Assembly (NCBI GenBank): GCA_013397435.1
Contig: VZRG01000374.1
Span: 65,548 to 129,547 of the forward strand
Length of the DNA: 64,000 bases
Reading direction: 5' to 3'
Source of the DNA: Erythrocercus mccallii
Taxonomy: Eukaryota > Chordata > Aves > Passeriformes > Dicruridae
The translations under genes were made by a program, and so were the position numbers. Each line of letters opens with the position of its first letter. Positions within the stretch are counted from its first letter, which is position 1. Below the pieces are notes generated by a model, which had not been told where the DNA came from, did no database searches, and saw only the letters and a list, made by a program, of their open reading frames with translations. Positions 13,001 to 28,000 of the stretch are shown one piece after another.

Positions 13001-16000
13001 CTAAGATGCTAAGGAGCTATTATAAGAGTAAACTAAGAATGATTTTCAGGTAATTTCAACCTGCTGTGCTCAGGAAGAGGAGAAAGGAAAGTGGGAAATG
13101 TCCTTGTAGCTCCCTTGGAGGAGAGGAGGGATTGTTAGTGACTTCAGAAGTTAGAATTTGTCAAAGGAAGGTAACTTGTATCGCAACACTCCCTGATCCT
13201 GGTAGGGAATGTATAGCAGCAACTTGGAAAAAGGGATGGGGGCAGGAGAGTAGCAAGGTGAGATTTGACCAGTCCTCCATCCCTTCCTTTCGCAGGATTG
13301 TTCATCTGGAATGACATCTGTCACCATGCATTGTAAGAGGCAGTGTCAAAAAAGTGCCAGATGCAGTTCTTCAGAATTATCTCAGTGCTAAATGCAGCGT
13401 GTTGCTGTCGCTGGAAACCATCTGTAACCCTACAAACTGGTTGGACTGGCTTAAAGCCTAGAATAACTCTGAGCAGTTTATGCAGATCTAAGTGGTGATG
13501 GCAGGGATGTCAGGCTAATCAGCAAAGTCGGCTTCCAGAGGAGTAAAATGATGGATTCCAGAGGAGTGAAATGACCAGCCAAAGGCCAGCATATCTTGCT
13601 GTCTTACAGCAGCTGAATATTCATGATGAATCTGGGGATTAGAGGTGATAAACATCATAAAGTGCGGCCTTAGAGGACATGCCCTGTTTTGGTGGTCACC
13701 CATGGCTGGATTTCCCTTCTGCTTTCATGATGATACAAATTTGAGAAAATTAAGGTCTAATTACTGGCTTCACTAATAGCTCTCATTTATCCATAGCCTT
13801 CACAATAGTACTGCCCCAGGGGTAGCTCGACCCAGAGGTGCAAGAGGCAGAAAAAGGAGGCTGTGCACAACCTGATGTGGGGCCAGTTTTGACACAAGTT
13901 ATCCAAACAAGCATTTGAAAGTTCCTTTGCCAAGGGATTCTGGATTTCCAGGCAGATACACTTTAAAGGTTTTACCGGAATGATGCATACACAGCAAGCT
14001 GGGAGGGAGCTGCACTCTTGTGTTTGAGTAGAGAGGCTCAGGCAGGGTTGAAGAAGAGCAATGTCCTCTCTCCTGAGTTAATATTTAGACAAGCCTACCT
14101 ATTTTTTCCCATAAATACTTCTATTTTTGCATTTCCCAGGAAGCTTTGGGAGTAAGCTCTCCAGAAGCTTAAATATGGTGTTTAGCCCTTGCTCTGCAGT
14201 TAAATCCAGCAGAGCTGCTGGCCTTGCTGTTCTTGAGCTTCTGATTACAGAATACATATTTTTCATTTTTAATTCCTTGGTGTGTCTTTACTCAAATTAC
14301 CTCCTTCCTTGCCAGTGGTGGAGGTTAGGTCCCACCACAAAGTAATTACTAGCACTGGAGATGTATATTCTTCTCCTTTCTTCCAGGCACCCAGCTTCTG
14401 TCCCAGTGCCTGTGTGCTCCGTGTGTGTGTGGTCTTTATAGCAAGGACACACAGCAGCACAGAGGCTGTAAGCCCACTCTTATTTTTGTTACCTGTTTGC
14501 AGCTGAACTCTGTTGGCATCTCACCAGCTTGGTACACTCAGCTGTGAATGAAGGGTCTTGTGCAGCCCTGCAGAATGCTGGTGGCACGGCCACAGCCCTG
14601 TGGCTGCCTCCCAGGATGTTGGTGCAGCACACAGTTAATTCAAAGCTCTGTTGCTTTTACCAGCCCTGCAGTGTATGTATTACTCTCTCTGTTTTAATTT
14701 TGTATATGCAGAAAAGAATCTGTCTGAAGGCAGTAGAAAGCTTTGAAAGAAAGAGTAGCATTCTTTTTTGTTTTATATATATTTGCTTTCAGATTCCAAC
14801 TGCTCTATTTAATGGATATGCCTCTCACAACTACTGCTCAGTTGTGGCAGAAGGATGCAGTGCATCTAGTATGGGATATTCTCCTGCAAGAGGAAAGACC
14901 GAAGTTTTTCATTTGGAATAGGAGGTTTTCTAAGGCAGAATTGCAATTTCCAAAAATGCATTTGATTATTTTGTATTTTTAAAAAGGGTTGTTAGTAGCC
15001 TTGTGGAATTGTTTCAAAGGTTGAGTCTTTCCAAGTTCTTGGTACTCTGTTATACTTCAGACCTGGGAAAATAAGCCTTTTTTCAGCAAGTCAAACACTG
15101 AATGGAAATGGAATGGATATGGGGAGCTAAACTTACCATGTCAACCTTCCTTCAGTTCTTGGCAATGCTGGGCAAACCCTTCAGCTTTGTCTAGAGAAAG
15201 GTTACATGGCTTCCTCTTGACTAGTGAGCTTTCAATAAGTGGAGTTGAGGAATAATTCTGCCAACACGTGATGCACCTTTCATTGCTCCCAGATAAAATA
15301 TGCATTCTGTGCTGTGACTTCCTAGAGGCTCTCTGGAGGAAATTAGCATGATCACCATGGCACTGGTGCTCCTGTGAAATCATCAAAGCCTATATGCTGT
15401 GCATATCCTTTTTTGTGTACTAAATGAATCCTTGGGGGAAAAAAATGAAGTTAGGGTGTGACAAATACTTTGTTCTTAAAAGTATAGTCCCACCATTTGA
15501 GCTATTTGCTGACTGTGAGCAGTAGAGGAAGCAGAAGTCTGGCTAAAGGCTATCTCTAGAAGGAGGAATAAAACTGAGTCAGCAGGCATTAGCCTGGTTA
15601 GGACACGGCTCTCTGGCTGCTTTACCCAGTGGCTTGTTTAGTCTTGTTCTGCTACGCATTAGCAGCTTTCAGCAATGTACAGTGATTAGTGCCCTGTGTC
15701 TTTCCTCGCTGCTCCTCTGTGTATCCTGGGGCTAGGATTAGGTTACAGCCCTGAAATGGCGTGGTTATCTGCATTGACTGAGGGCTGAATAGTAACGGCA
15801 GAGTTTTGTTGATAGACTAAAATGTCTTCTGTGTTTGTTTCCCTTCTCTGGAGGAGGAATGACATTATTTTCATTTGTAGTCTTTCTGTTTCTGATCTAA
15901 ACATGTGGTGTCCAATTTCCTTCCCTGGCAGGTGACCTGGAAAATGAGGAGTGGTGTCTGGCTACAGAGTTTACTCCAGCTGCAATAAAGACTGAGCCAG

Positions 16001-19000
16001 GGCTGTGTGAGACATCAGGCCTTGCTCCCTCAGTCAGTCTCACCGTCACAGCCACGTCGCTGGAGGGGGAACAGCCTGAGCTACAGACAGATGCCCTGGT
16101 ACTGCAGACTCTCTGTTCTCTGTGCACAACTAGCTGTTGGTTCTCCTAAGGCTGTATACCAGTGTAGCCTCCTTGGTGCCAGAGCTTGGCAGTTCAGGGT
16201 GCACACTGCAGTCTGCTTTAATGGTTTTTAATGTTCGCTGATGTCCCACTATTGCTGTAAGAGCTTGTGTTTCAAAACACTTGTCTGCATCTTCAGCTCT
16301 TAATGGTTGGATATACAACTTTGACTTCTATGCTAGCCCCAAAGCCTGGGGCTCTTGGGTTTGTAGAAATATTTGAATAGTTTCTAATGAACCAGTTGCA
16401 CCTGAACTGACTAATCCATTTGCTCTATCAAGCCTGTGACGAGCTAAGTGTCTTTCATAAGAACTTGCTTTAATGCTGCTATGCCTTCCCCTAAGCAGAA
16501 CAAGACTCCTTGTTTGGATTGATTGGAGAGTTTCCCTGTTTGCCTGCAAAGTTACTTTTGCCAGATATGTGAAGCTTTGACATTTCAAGCTGCTGCTATT
16601 TCCAGACCAACCAGCCTCACAAGGAACTTTGTGATGCTTTTCTGACCACAGCTGGAGCAGCCAGTGGGCATTGTAAAGAGCTTAGTTGTGCTGTGGTTGG
16701 GTTAAGGAGGATGAACTGCAGCAGCTCTGGTGGCTCAGCAGGGTCCCCAGCCAGTGGAGGAAGAAGCATGGCTGTTGTCAGCCCCCAGGATGAAATGTCA
16801 GTCCAGGCTGGAGGGGCTTGATACATGCTGAAAATAAATGTTTCCACTTGGATGCGGATGAGAAATATGTGCAACAGAAATTACTTTATGAGAAACTGAA
16901 AAAAGCTAAGTACAAGTTTCCCACAGTTTTCTCCTAGCTTGAATGTGCTGTTCCCAGGACATAGTCCTGCTGTAGCTTGGGATGCCATGATTTGCAGAGT
17001 ATTGGGACTTGCTGGTGGCTCATTGCTATTGCATGGATTAGTTACACAGGTTGCTGAGAGGGATTTTGGCTGCAATTAACCTGCTGGTGTGCCAGACTGG
17101 CTTCCTCAGGCCTGGGACTGTAGCACACAGACAGGCTCTGGGCAACAGCTTGGGAGCCTGGTGTGCCAGCCCTGTCAGTGGGGCAAGCCAGGTGCCTTCC
17201 AAACTTCACAGTCAGCAGTGACTGTGTCTTTTCCTGCTCCTCAGCACTGTGAAAGGAATCCCAAAACCTTGTTGGACTCAGTGACTGGCACCTTGCTCTT
17301 GCTCCCAGATGACAATGGCCTTTAACAGGCTCTCCCTGACACCCAGGGGTGTTTCTGTCCTTGCTCAAACAGACCATGCAGTCCAGCAAATCCTAGCAGC
17401 AGCTCTGTTGCTAAGAGAAGTAATTTGAGTGGGTTACATGTTAGCTTTCAGTCTGAAATGTCATCTCTGAGGCGGAATCTTTTATTTTAGCTATATATAG
17501 TAGTAAGAAAAGCCGTAGTGGGACTAGTCAGGGCAGTATTCTCTGTAGCCTGGTTTAGCAAACTGTGTGAAGCTGTTAAAGCTTTGCCTGTGGAAGAGCA
17601 GGAGGAGAGGAAACCTTTCCATTTATGGAGAAGTAATCCTTGTGTCCTTCTATTAAGATTTTTAAGATGTGTACTCCAGGTTTTCATGCTGTTAATTTCT
17701 CTTTTCTAGATGAAACCACTGACCCAGAAAGGTCTTCCAGAGATTAAATTGGAGCCCCATGAAGTGGATCAGTTCCTGAACCTCTCTTCTAAGGAAGGTC
17801 TGTTAAATACCAAATGAAAATATAGGGGTAGATGTCCAGAAAGTACAATAAATGTGCTTTACCCTGATAATATATTTGGATTTCTCATTCACCATGTTAG
17901 TTTTTAGGCTGAAGCTGTTGTTTTATAGGGTTTCAACTCAGGCTATTGAAGAGCCAGAGTCTCTCTGAGCCTTTATATGAGGGGTCTTTCTCTTTCCTCC
18001 TTCTTTCCTTCTTTCCTTCCCTCCCCTTTTCCATCACAAAGAAAATTATCCTTTTTTCTCTGTAGGGTATTAATAATTGTACTGAAAGGAGCTTGAATTA
18101 TTCATGTAGAGGATTATTTAGGATAGAAAAGAAATCAATTCAAGGAGACTTAGTTAAGATACAAGAAACTTTACTGTTAACCTCTGATGCAAAAGCAAGA
18201 TGTGAGTTTATATGAAAATAAGAGTTAGGTGAATCTGTTTGTAGCTTATTAGTTTCAAGAACAATCATTTTCTCTTTGTGCTACACTCTAATGTGGAAGA
18301 AGGAGCAAAGATCCTTACCCTAAAAGCTAAACACAATTAAAGCCAAGAAAATTTTGGAAGAGCCAAATATTTGGTGTGAAATCTGAGCAGATAACTGCAT
18401 TTCAGTTAGAAACACTTGATATTCTGGTAGTGAATTCATTTCTGTGGGTAAGTAGTACTGCTCTTGGGAGAGAAGTAAATGATGTAGCAGGTGGATGAAG
18501 GGAGACTGTATCTCAACCCAGGTGTAGATTTGTTTGCTCACTTTGTGGGATTAAGGGCCTTTCTGTTTATTCAAATATGTTTCTTCTTCTGGCAACTGCA
18601 AGACCTAACATTTGAGACAAAAAGAATATTATAGACTTTTTTATTACTATTTTTCTTCCATCCTCGCCATGCATTTGATCTTTTCAACTCAAATTTGCAA
18701 AGCATAACAGAGGTGGAAGGTGGAAAATTAGCCCTGTATCTTCCTACTTCAAAATTCAATTGCTGTAAATTTAGCTCAGAGAAAAAGTGACTGAATTATG
18801 GCTGTTTTGAGCATCTGCTAAATTGTCCATTTAATAAGAGTAGGTGAGACATGTTTCTCTCAGTCCAGGCCCATTTGATCACAAGCAGCACTTTCTCACA
18901 ATTCTCGAGCAGGTTCTTTTGGCTGCAGTTGGGGTTATCTTATGGCCCTGGTGGACAGTGTGAGAGAGGTTCCTGCAGTGGCTGCCTGTGCTGCTCCTGC

Positions 19001-22000
19001 TCCATCAGTGCAGTGAAGCCTTTGCTGTCACTGAGTTGTCAGTCACTTCTCAGTTGTGCCAAATCATGTCCTTAGGAGGCCTTTCTCCCTGATCATCTAA
19101 CTCCTTGGATGTGATCCCTTCCCTTGCAAATACTGGCAAATTGTTTCATCCACAGCAAAGTTAGAAAATACTATTGTTTTTGGAGAGAAAGTATGCTGGC
19201 TCAGAGCCCCTCTATTGATGTGGTTTCCCAGGCACAGGGAACTTGTACTTTACATTATACATGAACCTCAAAGCATTTGAAGAAGGAGCTGAAGTGTAGG
19301 TAGAAGTGACTGGAGCATATGCACAGAGCCCTGTTTTGTCTGTCAAACCTAAAGATAGGTTTGCTGCATTTCATTCCTTCTTTGGAGACCTGCATGCTCC
19401 AAACCTCTTCCAAGTTGCCACTTTTGCTGGATCCGTTTTTTAGCAGACACTCCTAGTCTTGGAAACTGTGTGGTGGTGGCGGCTGTAGTGGCAATTTGAA
19501 TCGACACCTTAAACCCTTGTGTTATTTTCTGTCTCTCTTGCTCTTTAGCAGTGGATCCCCTGCATTTGCCTCCCACCCCTCCGAGCAGCCATGGCAGTGA
19601 CTCCGAAGGAGGGCAGAGCCCAGCTCGGTCACTCCCTCCTTCCAGCCCAATCCAGCTCCAGGCCACGGCTAAGGTTGCATCGCGCACAGCTTCAGTGCTC
19701 TCCAATTCCCCTCTCCTGACTGCACCACATGTAAGTTGAGCTGGCTTTCTCCACCAGTTATCTCTGTGTCTCTCTCTTTTTTTTTTTTTTTTTAACTTTT
19801 CTTCTAATTACTGGTTTTGACAGAGATTTGCTAACTTTCTGTTGTTGTTTCGATGAATTCATCTCTGGTCAAAACTGCAGATCCAGTAATTCTTGCTCAC
19901 TGGTCTGTTCTGTTCCCACAGGGAACAGTGTGTGCCTCTCCTCTAAGTTGAGACAGGGTTCACTGGTGTTATTAGGTTTATCCCATCATGGACTGTGTTT
20001 TGCCTTAGGGCCCAGCCCTGCTGGGTTGACCTGTCTCTGGCAGATCTGCATCTGTCCTCTTGTCATGTCATTAGCAAGTGGTGATATTCAGGGAGGGATT
20101 TTCAGTAGTGTTTCTCAGGTGTCTCTTTCCCTGTTTGAGCCAAAGGCAGTTTTACTGTTGGCCTCAGTGTGTACAGAGCTGGGCCAAGACCAGCTGCTTT
20201 GAGGGAATCCTGTCCCAAAGGTTTGAACTCTGAATGGAAGTTACCTGAAGGGTCTTCCACACAGTCCCAGTTGCAGGAGGCTGTTCTAGTAAGCCTGGTC
20301 CTCTCTGAAGTGGGAGACCTGCTGCCTCTCCTTCCTAACAACCTTTTCTTCTAGGATTGTGTGCACTTACTGTTTTGTTTCATTTCTATGACCCTTGAAG
20401 AAATTACAGGGGACGGGCCCCCTCATCCTGACAGAGGAGGAGAAGAGGACACTGATAGCAGAGGGCTATCCAATCCCTACCAAACTGCCCCTGACAAAAG
20501 CAGAGGAGAAAGTTCTAAAGAAAATCCGCAGGAAAATAAAAAACAAGGTAAATGTTAGTTAGTTTTGCTGGGTGGTTCCTACTTGTCCTTCATTTTAAAA
20601 AATGCTGCAGAATGCTACAGTAATGGTCTGTGGTACTGTTGAATGCTGTAAGTTGTCTTTAAACAAAATGCTTTTCTTTGTTCCTAAACACATCCATCAA
20701 ATTGTCTGTCAGTGTGAGTGTGCCTCAGAGTAGGTATTTACCTGACCCTATTAACAATAGAGTATTTAGCAGCCAGGGTATCAAGTTGCTGTAGCTTGGC
20801 TCCATTTAAAAATCAGTACAATCCTACCCTTATGGTAGGCAAAGAGCTCTGTATTCTTTGCATGGTGAGGAAGGTGTTTTCTGTTTCCTATTTTAAAATA
20901 TGATGTGTATTTCAGTGCACTAGTCTTTTGATCACTGAATTCAGTGATCAGTAAAGTTGGTACCAAAGATGTCAAATGTCCTACAAGTCATTTTTTTTTC
21001 CTTCTGACATGGGAAAGATCCTAGTGAAAGAGAAAAATGCAATTTTTTTCAGACCTGTCCAGCTCACTTGTTTTAGAGGATTTTAGCACATCTTTTGTGC
21101 TTACTGTATTCTGCTATTGGTTTTGCAGATAGAGGTGTAAATTTGGACACACTAAACTGAAATTTGGTCTTGTAATGTGTTTTTTTTCAAAATTTTCTGA
21201 GGTGATCTTGTGCATTTCATGTACCATTATATAGAATTAGTCATTTATATATAGGAGAAATCTGGAGGTCCTTTGGTCAAAGCTCTGGCTTGGAAAGCAT
21301 GGTCAGCTTAGAGTAGGTTGCTCAGGGTCTTGTCCAGTCATGTTTTACTGCCCCAAAGCTTGATGTGTTCCCTGTGTCTCTGGGCACCATGTTTCTATAT
21401 TAGTCTACTCTTGTGAAAGAAACAAATAGAATCCCTAATGTGCGATCAGAATTTCCTTTGCTGCAACTTGTATTTGATGCCTCTTGCCATTTTGCTGTGT
21501 GCCTCTGAGAGCTCTGCCATCATCTTTGCTGCATGAGATAGTTGAAGACAGCAATAGGATTCCCTCCTTGGCCTTCTCTTCTTCAGTCTGAACAAGCCCA
21601 GCTTTTTCTGCCTTTCCTGAAATGTCATGTGTTCTGGCATGCTTATTATAGCAGAGATCTGCCTCTGGGCCTGCTTCTGTATATCTAGAAGATTTATTTC
21701 TGAGCCATGGGCTGCACTGCTCTACTCAGCTGTGGTTTTGCAGCCACTGAACAGAGGGGAAAGAACCACTCCTCTGGACCCGCTAACTACAGTCTCATTG
21801 ATGCAGACCCAAGTTTGGTTGGCTGCTTTTCCAGCAGGGACACACTGCTGACAGATGTTTGACTTGTTCATCAGGAGCCTGTGTCCTTGTCTGCAAAGCT
21901 GCTTTCTAATACATTCATGGGATTTTCCTCTCCTGGATGCAGGACATCATCCTGGGATCATCTTTTGGTGTTTATCCTAGGATATTCTCTCCAGATGAAT

Positions 22001-25000
22001 CTGATTTACTTTTTAAGGTTAGCAGGGGATGATTTTTTTTTTGTGTGATTGAAAGGAGGAGCCTTGCTTCAGAATGTGGAAATAGATCAAGTCAGTGCTT
22101 TGCTTGCCAGGAACAGAAATGAGAACAAGATGGAGGCCTGACTCTAATAACTTTGGGGCTTTTTACCAGTTTATTAATTTGTCTCTGATGCTTTTGTTTT
22201 CTGTGCAAATATTTGGTGTTTTTCCTCCTTTCTCCTTAGATCTCTGCCCAGGAAAGTAGAAGAAAAAAGAAAGAATACATGGACAGTCTGGAAAAAAAGT
22301 AAGCCAGCCTCCTTCCTGTTTCAAGCGGGCCTGTAGCACTAGCTGTGGGACTGGGAAGGGATCCAGCTGTGGCTGCTGGGACAGTTCCATGCACAGTGCC
22401 AGGTGCCATCTCGTGGCAGTGACTGAGAAAAGGCCCTGCTCCTGGCAGCTGTTTGTCGGGGTCAGGACTGTGCCTGCCTGCAGCAGGTCCCTAATGTGCC
22501 AACAAACACTTCACACCTCAAATTAGGTAAGACCCAGCAGTACTGGCCTTCACCTCAGGCAATTGTGTTGGCCTAGTGGACAGGCAGTGTTCAAGGAAAG
22601 ATGAATCCAGAGTGAGTATATTCTGTCTTTTAGTGCAGATGAAAACAGAAATAGGAAATGAATGAGTCAGAACTGCCTGGGAAAATAAGCAGGACTCAGG
22701 AAAATAGCATGTGACCCATTAACTTCCCTTAGCAAGCAGGAGCCAAACCCCCAGTTAGTGATTTATATCCCAAATTAATCTTTCTTCCAGGAGATGAATA
22801 TTCTAGTATTACTCTTATGCAATTCACCAGATGGTTCTGTTAAAACCCTTGTACCATCTTTGGTTGTATCGTTGATGTAATTTCCATTTTTTTCTTGTCT
22901 CTTTATAGCTCTGTCTTGCTTCTTCAGAATTGCTCTTCTAAAATTCCACCTCATGCATACCAGATATCAAGGCTATTTCCTTTTCCCTTTTTTCTTCTTG
23001 AAGCTATTCAGGATGGTCCTGTTTGTCTTCTTACGAGTCACATGTTTTAATTGGACCTCTTACATGTTATATGACAATCTCCTTTAGTTTGGGGATTTCC
23101 AGGGATGGTTTGGAAATGGGTAGTATCTTGGAACAGTCTTGAGCACTGTCTTTAATCTCGTGGCTTATTAGCCCTCATAAGCTTGAAATTTGAGGCTCTT
23201 ATTTCAGAAGCATGGCATTTGCAAGACAGCTAATGCAATTTTTGCTATGTGTGTCACACTATGAAGTGTGATTAAATATTACTGAAGTTCATTGGTGTAA
23301 TGTTTCTCTAAATGTAGGCAAGATCATAGAGCTCTTAGTGAAAGCAAGTTTAGCTTGTTTTACAATCACTAGGATATATAACTGATGTTTTTATATTTCT
23401 CTTTCATTGTGCTGTCTCCAGAGTTGAGACCTGCTCAAATGAAAACAGTGAGCTGCGTAAGAAGGTTGAAGTTCTGGAGAACACTAACAGGTAAGGTATG
23501 GAGATCATCAAACAAAACTTGGTAGTGGGATATTATCATGAAAAGTGAAAATCTGGAGGTTGAGAGATCAACTGAAATGTGAACAAGAGCTGCGTCTGAT
23601 GGGGTTCATATCAGAGAAAGATGTGGAAGACCGGTTATTGTGACTGAAGTGGGACGTAAAGCATGGAGGTTTTGATGTCATGTCTTAAACTGCCTCCCCA
23701 GCCTGTGGTGTGCCTGAGAGACCTTTTAGCCCTCTTCTCTGAGTTCTTCCACTGCTCAAGGGAATGTAATTAGTAATACAAAACAAAAAAAACCCTACAG
23801 TCCAGCTTTTCCAATTGTCTTTATTTAGTGACATTTTTGCCAGGAAGCCTTAACCTGAGACATGACACTTCCAGAAATTACAGTGCTGAAACTGAAGAGT
23901 CATTATTAGTTCCTTATGCACTACTAGATGCCCTTGCAATTATTGTGCACCCTTCTGTCTTGCACCACAGAATTTCCTTCATTTGGAGGGGAAAATCACC
24001 TTCTTGCTTCTTCATTTCTGAAGAAATGGGTGAATCAGTGGTGGCTTTTTCAAAGGACACATGGTAGAAAATGTTGAATAGCTGATGTTTTTAATTGGGT
24101 GTTAGCTGAGAGTGCAGTGTCAATCCTAGCTTGTGCTCAGTGTGGCAAATTCCAGTGAGTAGGTACTAGATGAGCCCACTCTTAGCACTTCTCAGTTAGA
24201 GGCATTTGCAGTGGTGATTGAATATTACCAAGGAACATGATGGTGACACTGAAGTGTGGGAGGAGGCTGGGTTCTGAAGATAAGACCCACGATCATGGAA
24301 AATGGCCCTAGAGCTGATCTGGCAGCCAGTGTATTGCTAATTGAGTGGCATGTGTTGTTTCTAATATCTGGATCCAGTCTCTAATTTCATGAAGCCAGAC
24401 CCTGTAGTACTGTGACTTGCTGGAGAGTGTCTCCCACACACTGCTCATGCATAAAGACATCTGCTGCTGGCTTGAAGAGAGCCAAGCCATTTCTGTGCCT
24501 CTTATATCATCCGCCAGGGTTTGACATAAAAGAACCAGGAGCTATTCTGTAGGTGTGGAGAAGGGATGTCTCACCCAGAGGGTACTGAAGCCAACTTCTC
24601 TTAAGAAAAGGTGCAGCTGTAGATTATCCCCTTGGGGACAACATGTTGTCAACCCTGGAATTGTTCTCCCCAGTTAAGATAAATTTGGCCAGCTGTTTTC
24701 TTCTCTGAACTGTTGAAGGTGCACTCATGAGAACATCTTTTTTGATGCTGTCCATCCTTTCAGAAAGGACCTTTAGCATCTTATCTATTATTTGATTATC
24801 TTAATTCTTTCATGCTAAATGTTCTAAAAATTTTAGGTAAGTGATATTATCTCCAAATCCTTCATACTTTGGCCTTGTGGGATGAGTTGCATTGTTTCCT
24901 TCCTTCTGCAATAGCATTGATATTGATCTGTAATTTCATGCAGAGAAGCAGATGTTCGTCCTTCTGCACAGAAATTCTTGTAATTCATGGCAATACTGTT

Positions 25001-28000
25001 TTGGCTATTTAGATATCAACTGTGTCTAAAATCTGCTAAGGCTTACATGTGAAGTACTGAGAAATTTGTTAAAGTGCCTACATTCATCAAACCTCAGTTT
25101 TGTAACATATCATATTATAGAGTTTTCCACCTTAACTCCAAAAAGCCACTTTTCTTATTTACTATATAATTGTGCAGCTGTCTGATTCAGGGAATGGTTC
25201 CAGGCCCTGGTTTAATGTACATTATCCACATCCTACAATGAATTCAAAATTCATTTCCTCATTGGTATTTGCACAGAACCTTGGCATGACACGCAGAAAC
25301 TGTTCACGTTTCAGAACTTGTCTTCACAGCATCCCATAGCTGGAACTTTCATCTCCTACAGACAGGTGGTGGTCAAAATTATTTAGTGTCAGTTTGGTGT
25401 GTCAGATGCCTAAATTTATATGTTTAGGACATTATTTCCCAAAGTACCTAGCACAGTTATGCACACATGTATCTTACTTAATGTGCCCAAAGCAGAGCCC
25501 TAGTTGACTTAAGCTGTAACTTCGAGTGTTCACATCAGTAAGAAATGAAGATATTGTTGAAAATATTATCTAAAACTAGATCTAAAAACATCAGAGCTGT
25601 TCTCCCATTGTGAAAGATTGTAAGTGTGGAAGAAAGATAACAAGAAAATAAGAGCTATTATTACATGCTAAAATGATGCATTCAAGTGTAGATGTAGACA
25701 AAGCTGGATTTTTACCTTGTTGAAAAATTGGGCTATAGCTGCTTACCTAAAAGTTCATGAACATGTGTTGCTGTCAGTCACTATTGTGTTTGTGTAGTCT
25801 AGCTGGACTGAGAGGAACTGAAGGCAATTTCCAAAACATACAATTATTGAACAGCATTTTTCTTTCAGTATGTGTAATCAAATTTTAAGAGTATGTTCAT
25901 CTATATATAGAAACATTCGCATGGATACGTACCTAAGACTTCAAGGAAACCCTGCTTGCATTTCAAAATCTGGCTCCAAACCATGGAAACCCTAGAATTT
26001 TTTTCTGATGAAAGTGTTCCTTCATTACTCTCAGTAACATGAAAAAAATTAGGAGATTCTTCCTTGAAAGCCAGCCTTAGCCTGAAAAGATGTAATGTCA
26101 AAGGTGCAAGTGTGGTTTAAAAATTTCCATCCAGGAGCATCTCCTTTGGCGTTCACACATCTTAAAATCAAAGCAGAAGGCTGGAGATCAAGATGCTGGA
26201 GTTTTTAATTCTCATTACTCTGAGTGGGTGACTGCAGCATTTTTGTCAGCCTTAGTATTAGAACACTAACATATGTTACCTCTCCTAATTCGAGTGCCTC
26301 AATCCCGTTAAAAGAAACCCATCCAAGTTCCTTCCTAGGCAGTTTTCTCAAAACTAAGGAAGCACATTATTACATGCTTATTTATTGTTATTTATTGTTT
26401 TGTCTTACAGCCACAAGTGAGCCATTAGTTAGAGTAGCATCTAAACGTGTGGGACACTGCTCTCTTAGAAAGCAAAGGGTGTGAGAAGAAGCTGGTGCTG
26501 GATATTGAACTGAGTTTTCCCAGTCACCAAGAAGGCTTCACCCACTCACATTTTGGCACTGAGACCAAAGGCAGGGACTGCCAGTGATCCAGAGGGTTGC
26601 AAACATTCTCTGACAGCATTGTCTACCTGGGAGCCAGGTCTGCTTGGGCCTAAAGACAATTTTGAAACATCTGGTTCTGGGTATGATGTGTTGGGAAGTG
26701 CCTTTGCTTCTCACTTTTGTTGAGTCTGTATTTGTAAATATCTTGATGATCCCTTTTCCTGGAGAAATGATAAACATAGGATCCAGTGCATGTGTGATTG
26801 AGAGTGTCACACATGGATAGTGAATGCAAGTGGCTGCCAGAGTTGCTCCCGTGGAGTAACAGTAGCCAGCTGTGTAGATCTGTACTAACAAGCACCTTAA
26901 AGGCAAAGTCTTATAAATAAAAATGGGATATTCTTTCATTTCTCCAACTCCCAGTCATCCAGAGATCAAGTTGCACATCAGTCTGATCCACCAAGGGTTA
27001 AGCTGCCACACTTCATTTATTTGCTTGTCTGTTCTTTCATTTGAGACTGGTAAAGTCATTTTATCAAGTCATTTTCAAGGAGTAAAGGATCTAGGTTTAA
27101 GTTGCAATGAGATATCTTGCACATAATTTCAGGCCACCCTTACAATATTTGACAAACCTTGGCAGCCCTGGAGTAACTCCTTACTTTCAGACCAGCAAGA
27201 CATTAGTTTTCATGCTGAGACCTCTATGAAAAATTGCTGGAGGTGTTCTTTGTAATTCAAAGGAGGGAAAATTGTGGATTTAAGTGGTATTTTAGTTAAA
27301 GCCTTACTTTGGGATTTGTCCCCTTTCCTACAAGTGGGACAAGCAGAGAAGGAATCTCTCTGTAGAGTTAAAAGACAGAATAATTTTTCTCTCTCCTTAT
27401 CAGAATTAGGTTTTGTTCCTCACACAATAGGAACAATCCTCTAAAAACTTTTAAGATAAAGTGTTTGGTGTCCCCTAGAAGATGTCTTGTTTGGTTGTTT
27501 TTTTGTTTGTTTGAATCAATGTTGGATTTTAAACAGAAACACTGACTTGGGGAGGTCCCCCAGGTGGTTCTGTAGTGACAAGTTTTCTCTCCCTAATTAA
27601 AGTATCACTGGAAGCAGAAGGGAAAGCTTGACTTGCTCCATACTTTGGTAGTGAAAAGGTGCCTTCTGAGGATGAATATATGTGAATGTGCACCAAAACC
27701 AAGACATCACAGACAGACCAAGTTTGCTGGCAGTATTTGGAAGGAAGTGCAGGAGTCTTCAGTCACTTTACAGCTTTCCTATGAGGTGCTTCCATTGGCA
27801 GGGAAAAGTGTGAAAGCACGCTCACACCTCCGATGGAATTGACCCACTAATTGAATATCCCTGGGAAATGTGTCAGACACAGTGAAAATAATCCCTGTGG
27901 GTGCAAACCCCCTTAGCATGCTGTTTTAGGATTGCGTTTTCTCCTGATAGAACTTAGCCATAGTCAATGATTTCCATTAAAAGCATTTGTGACCTTTCTA

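Larger units (their letters stand above)
4027..15931 (+). other. CREB3L2: CREB3L2 intron 2 (11.9 kb)
   Basis: This is the largest fully contained CREB3L2 intron. It holds an old minus-strand CR1 fragment (about 8137-8243), perhaps a second degraded one (about 8500-8640), an AT-rich stretch with TATA-like repeats (about 7700-7845) and a 23-bp tandem duplication at 13533-13578. The longer open frames (5028-5612 minus, 6672-7136 minus, 9662-10063 minus) resemble no protein I know. It ends in the acceptor ttccctggcag before 15932. Confidence 0.85.
20548..22239 (+). other. CREB3L2: CREB3L2 intron 6
   Basis: Contains a perfect 22-bp palindrome (20929-20950) and a minus-strand CR1 element (about 21240-21985). 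Ends in ttcctcctttctccttag before 22240. Confidence 0.85.
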
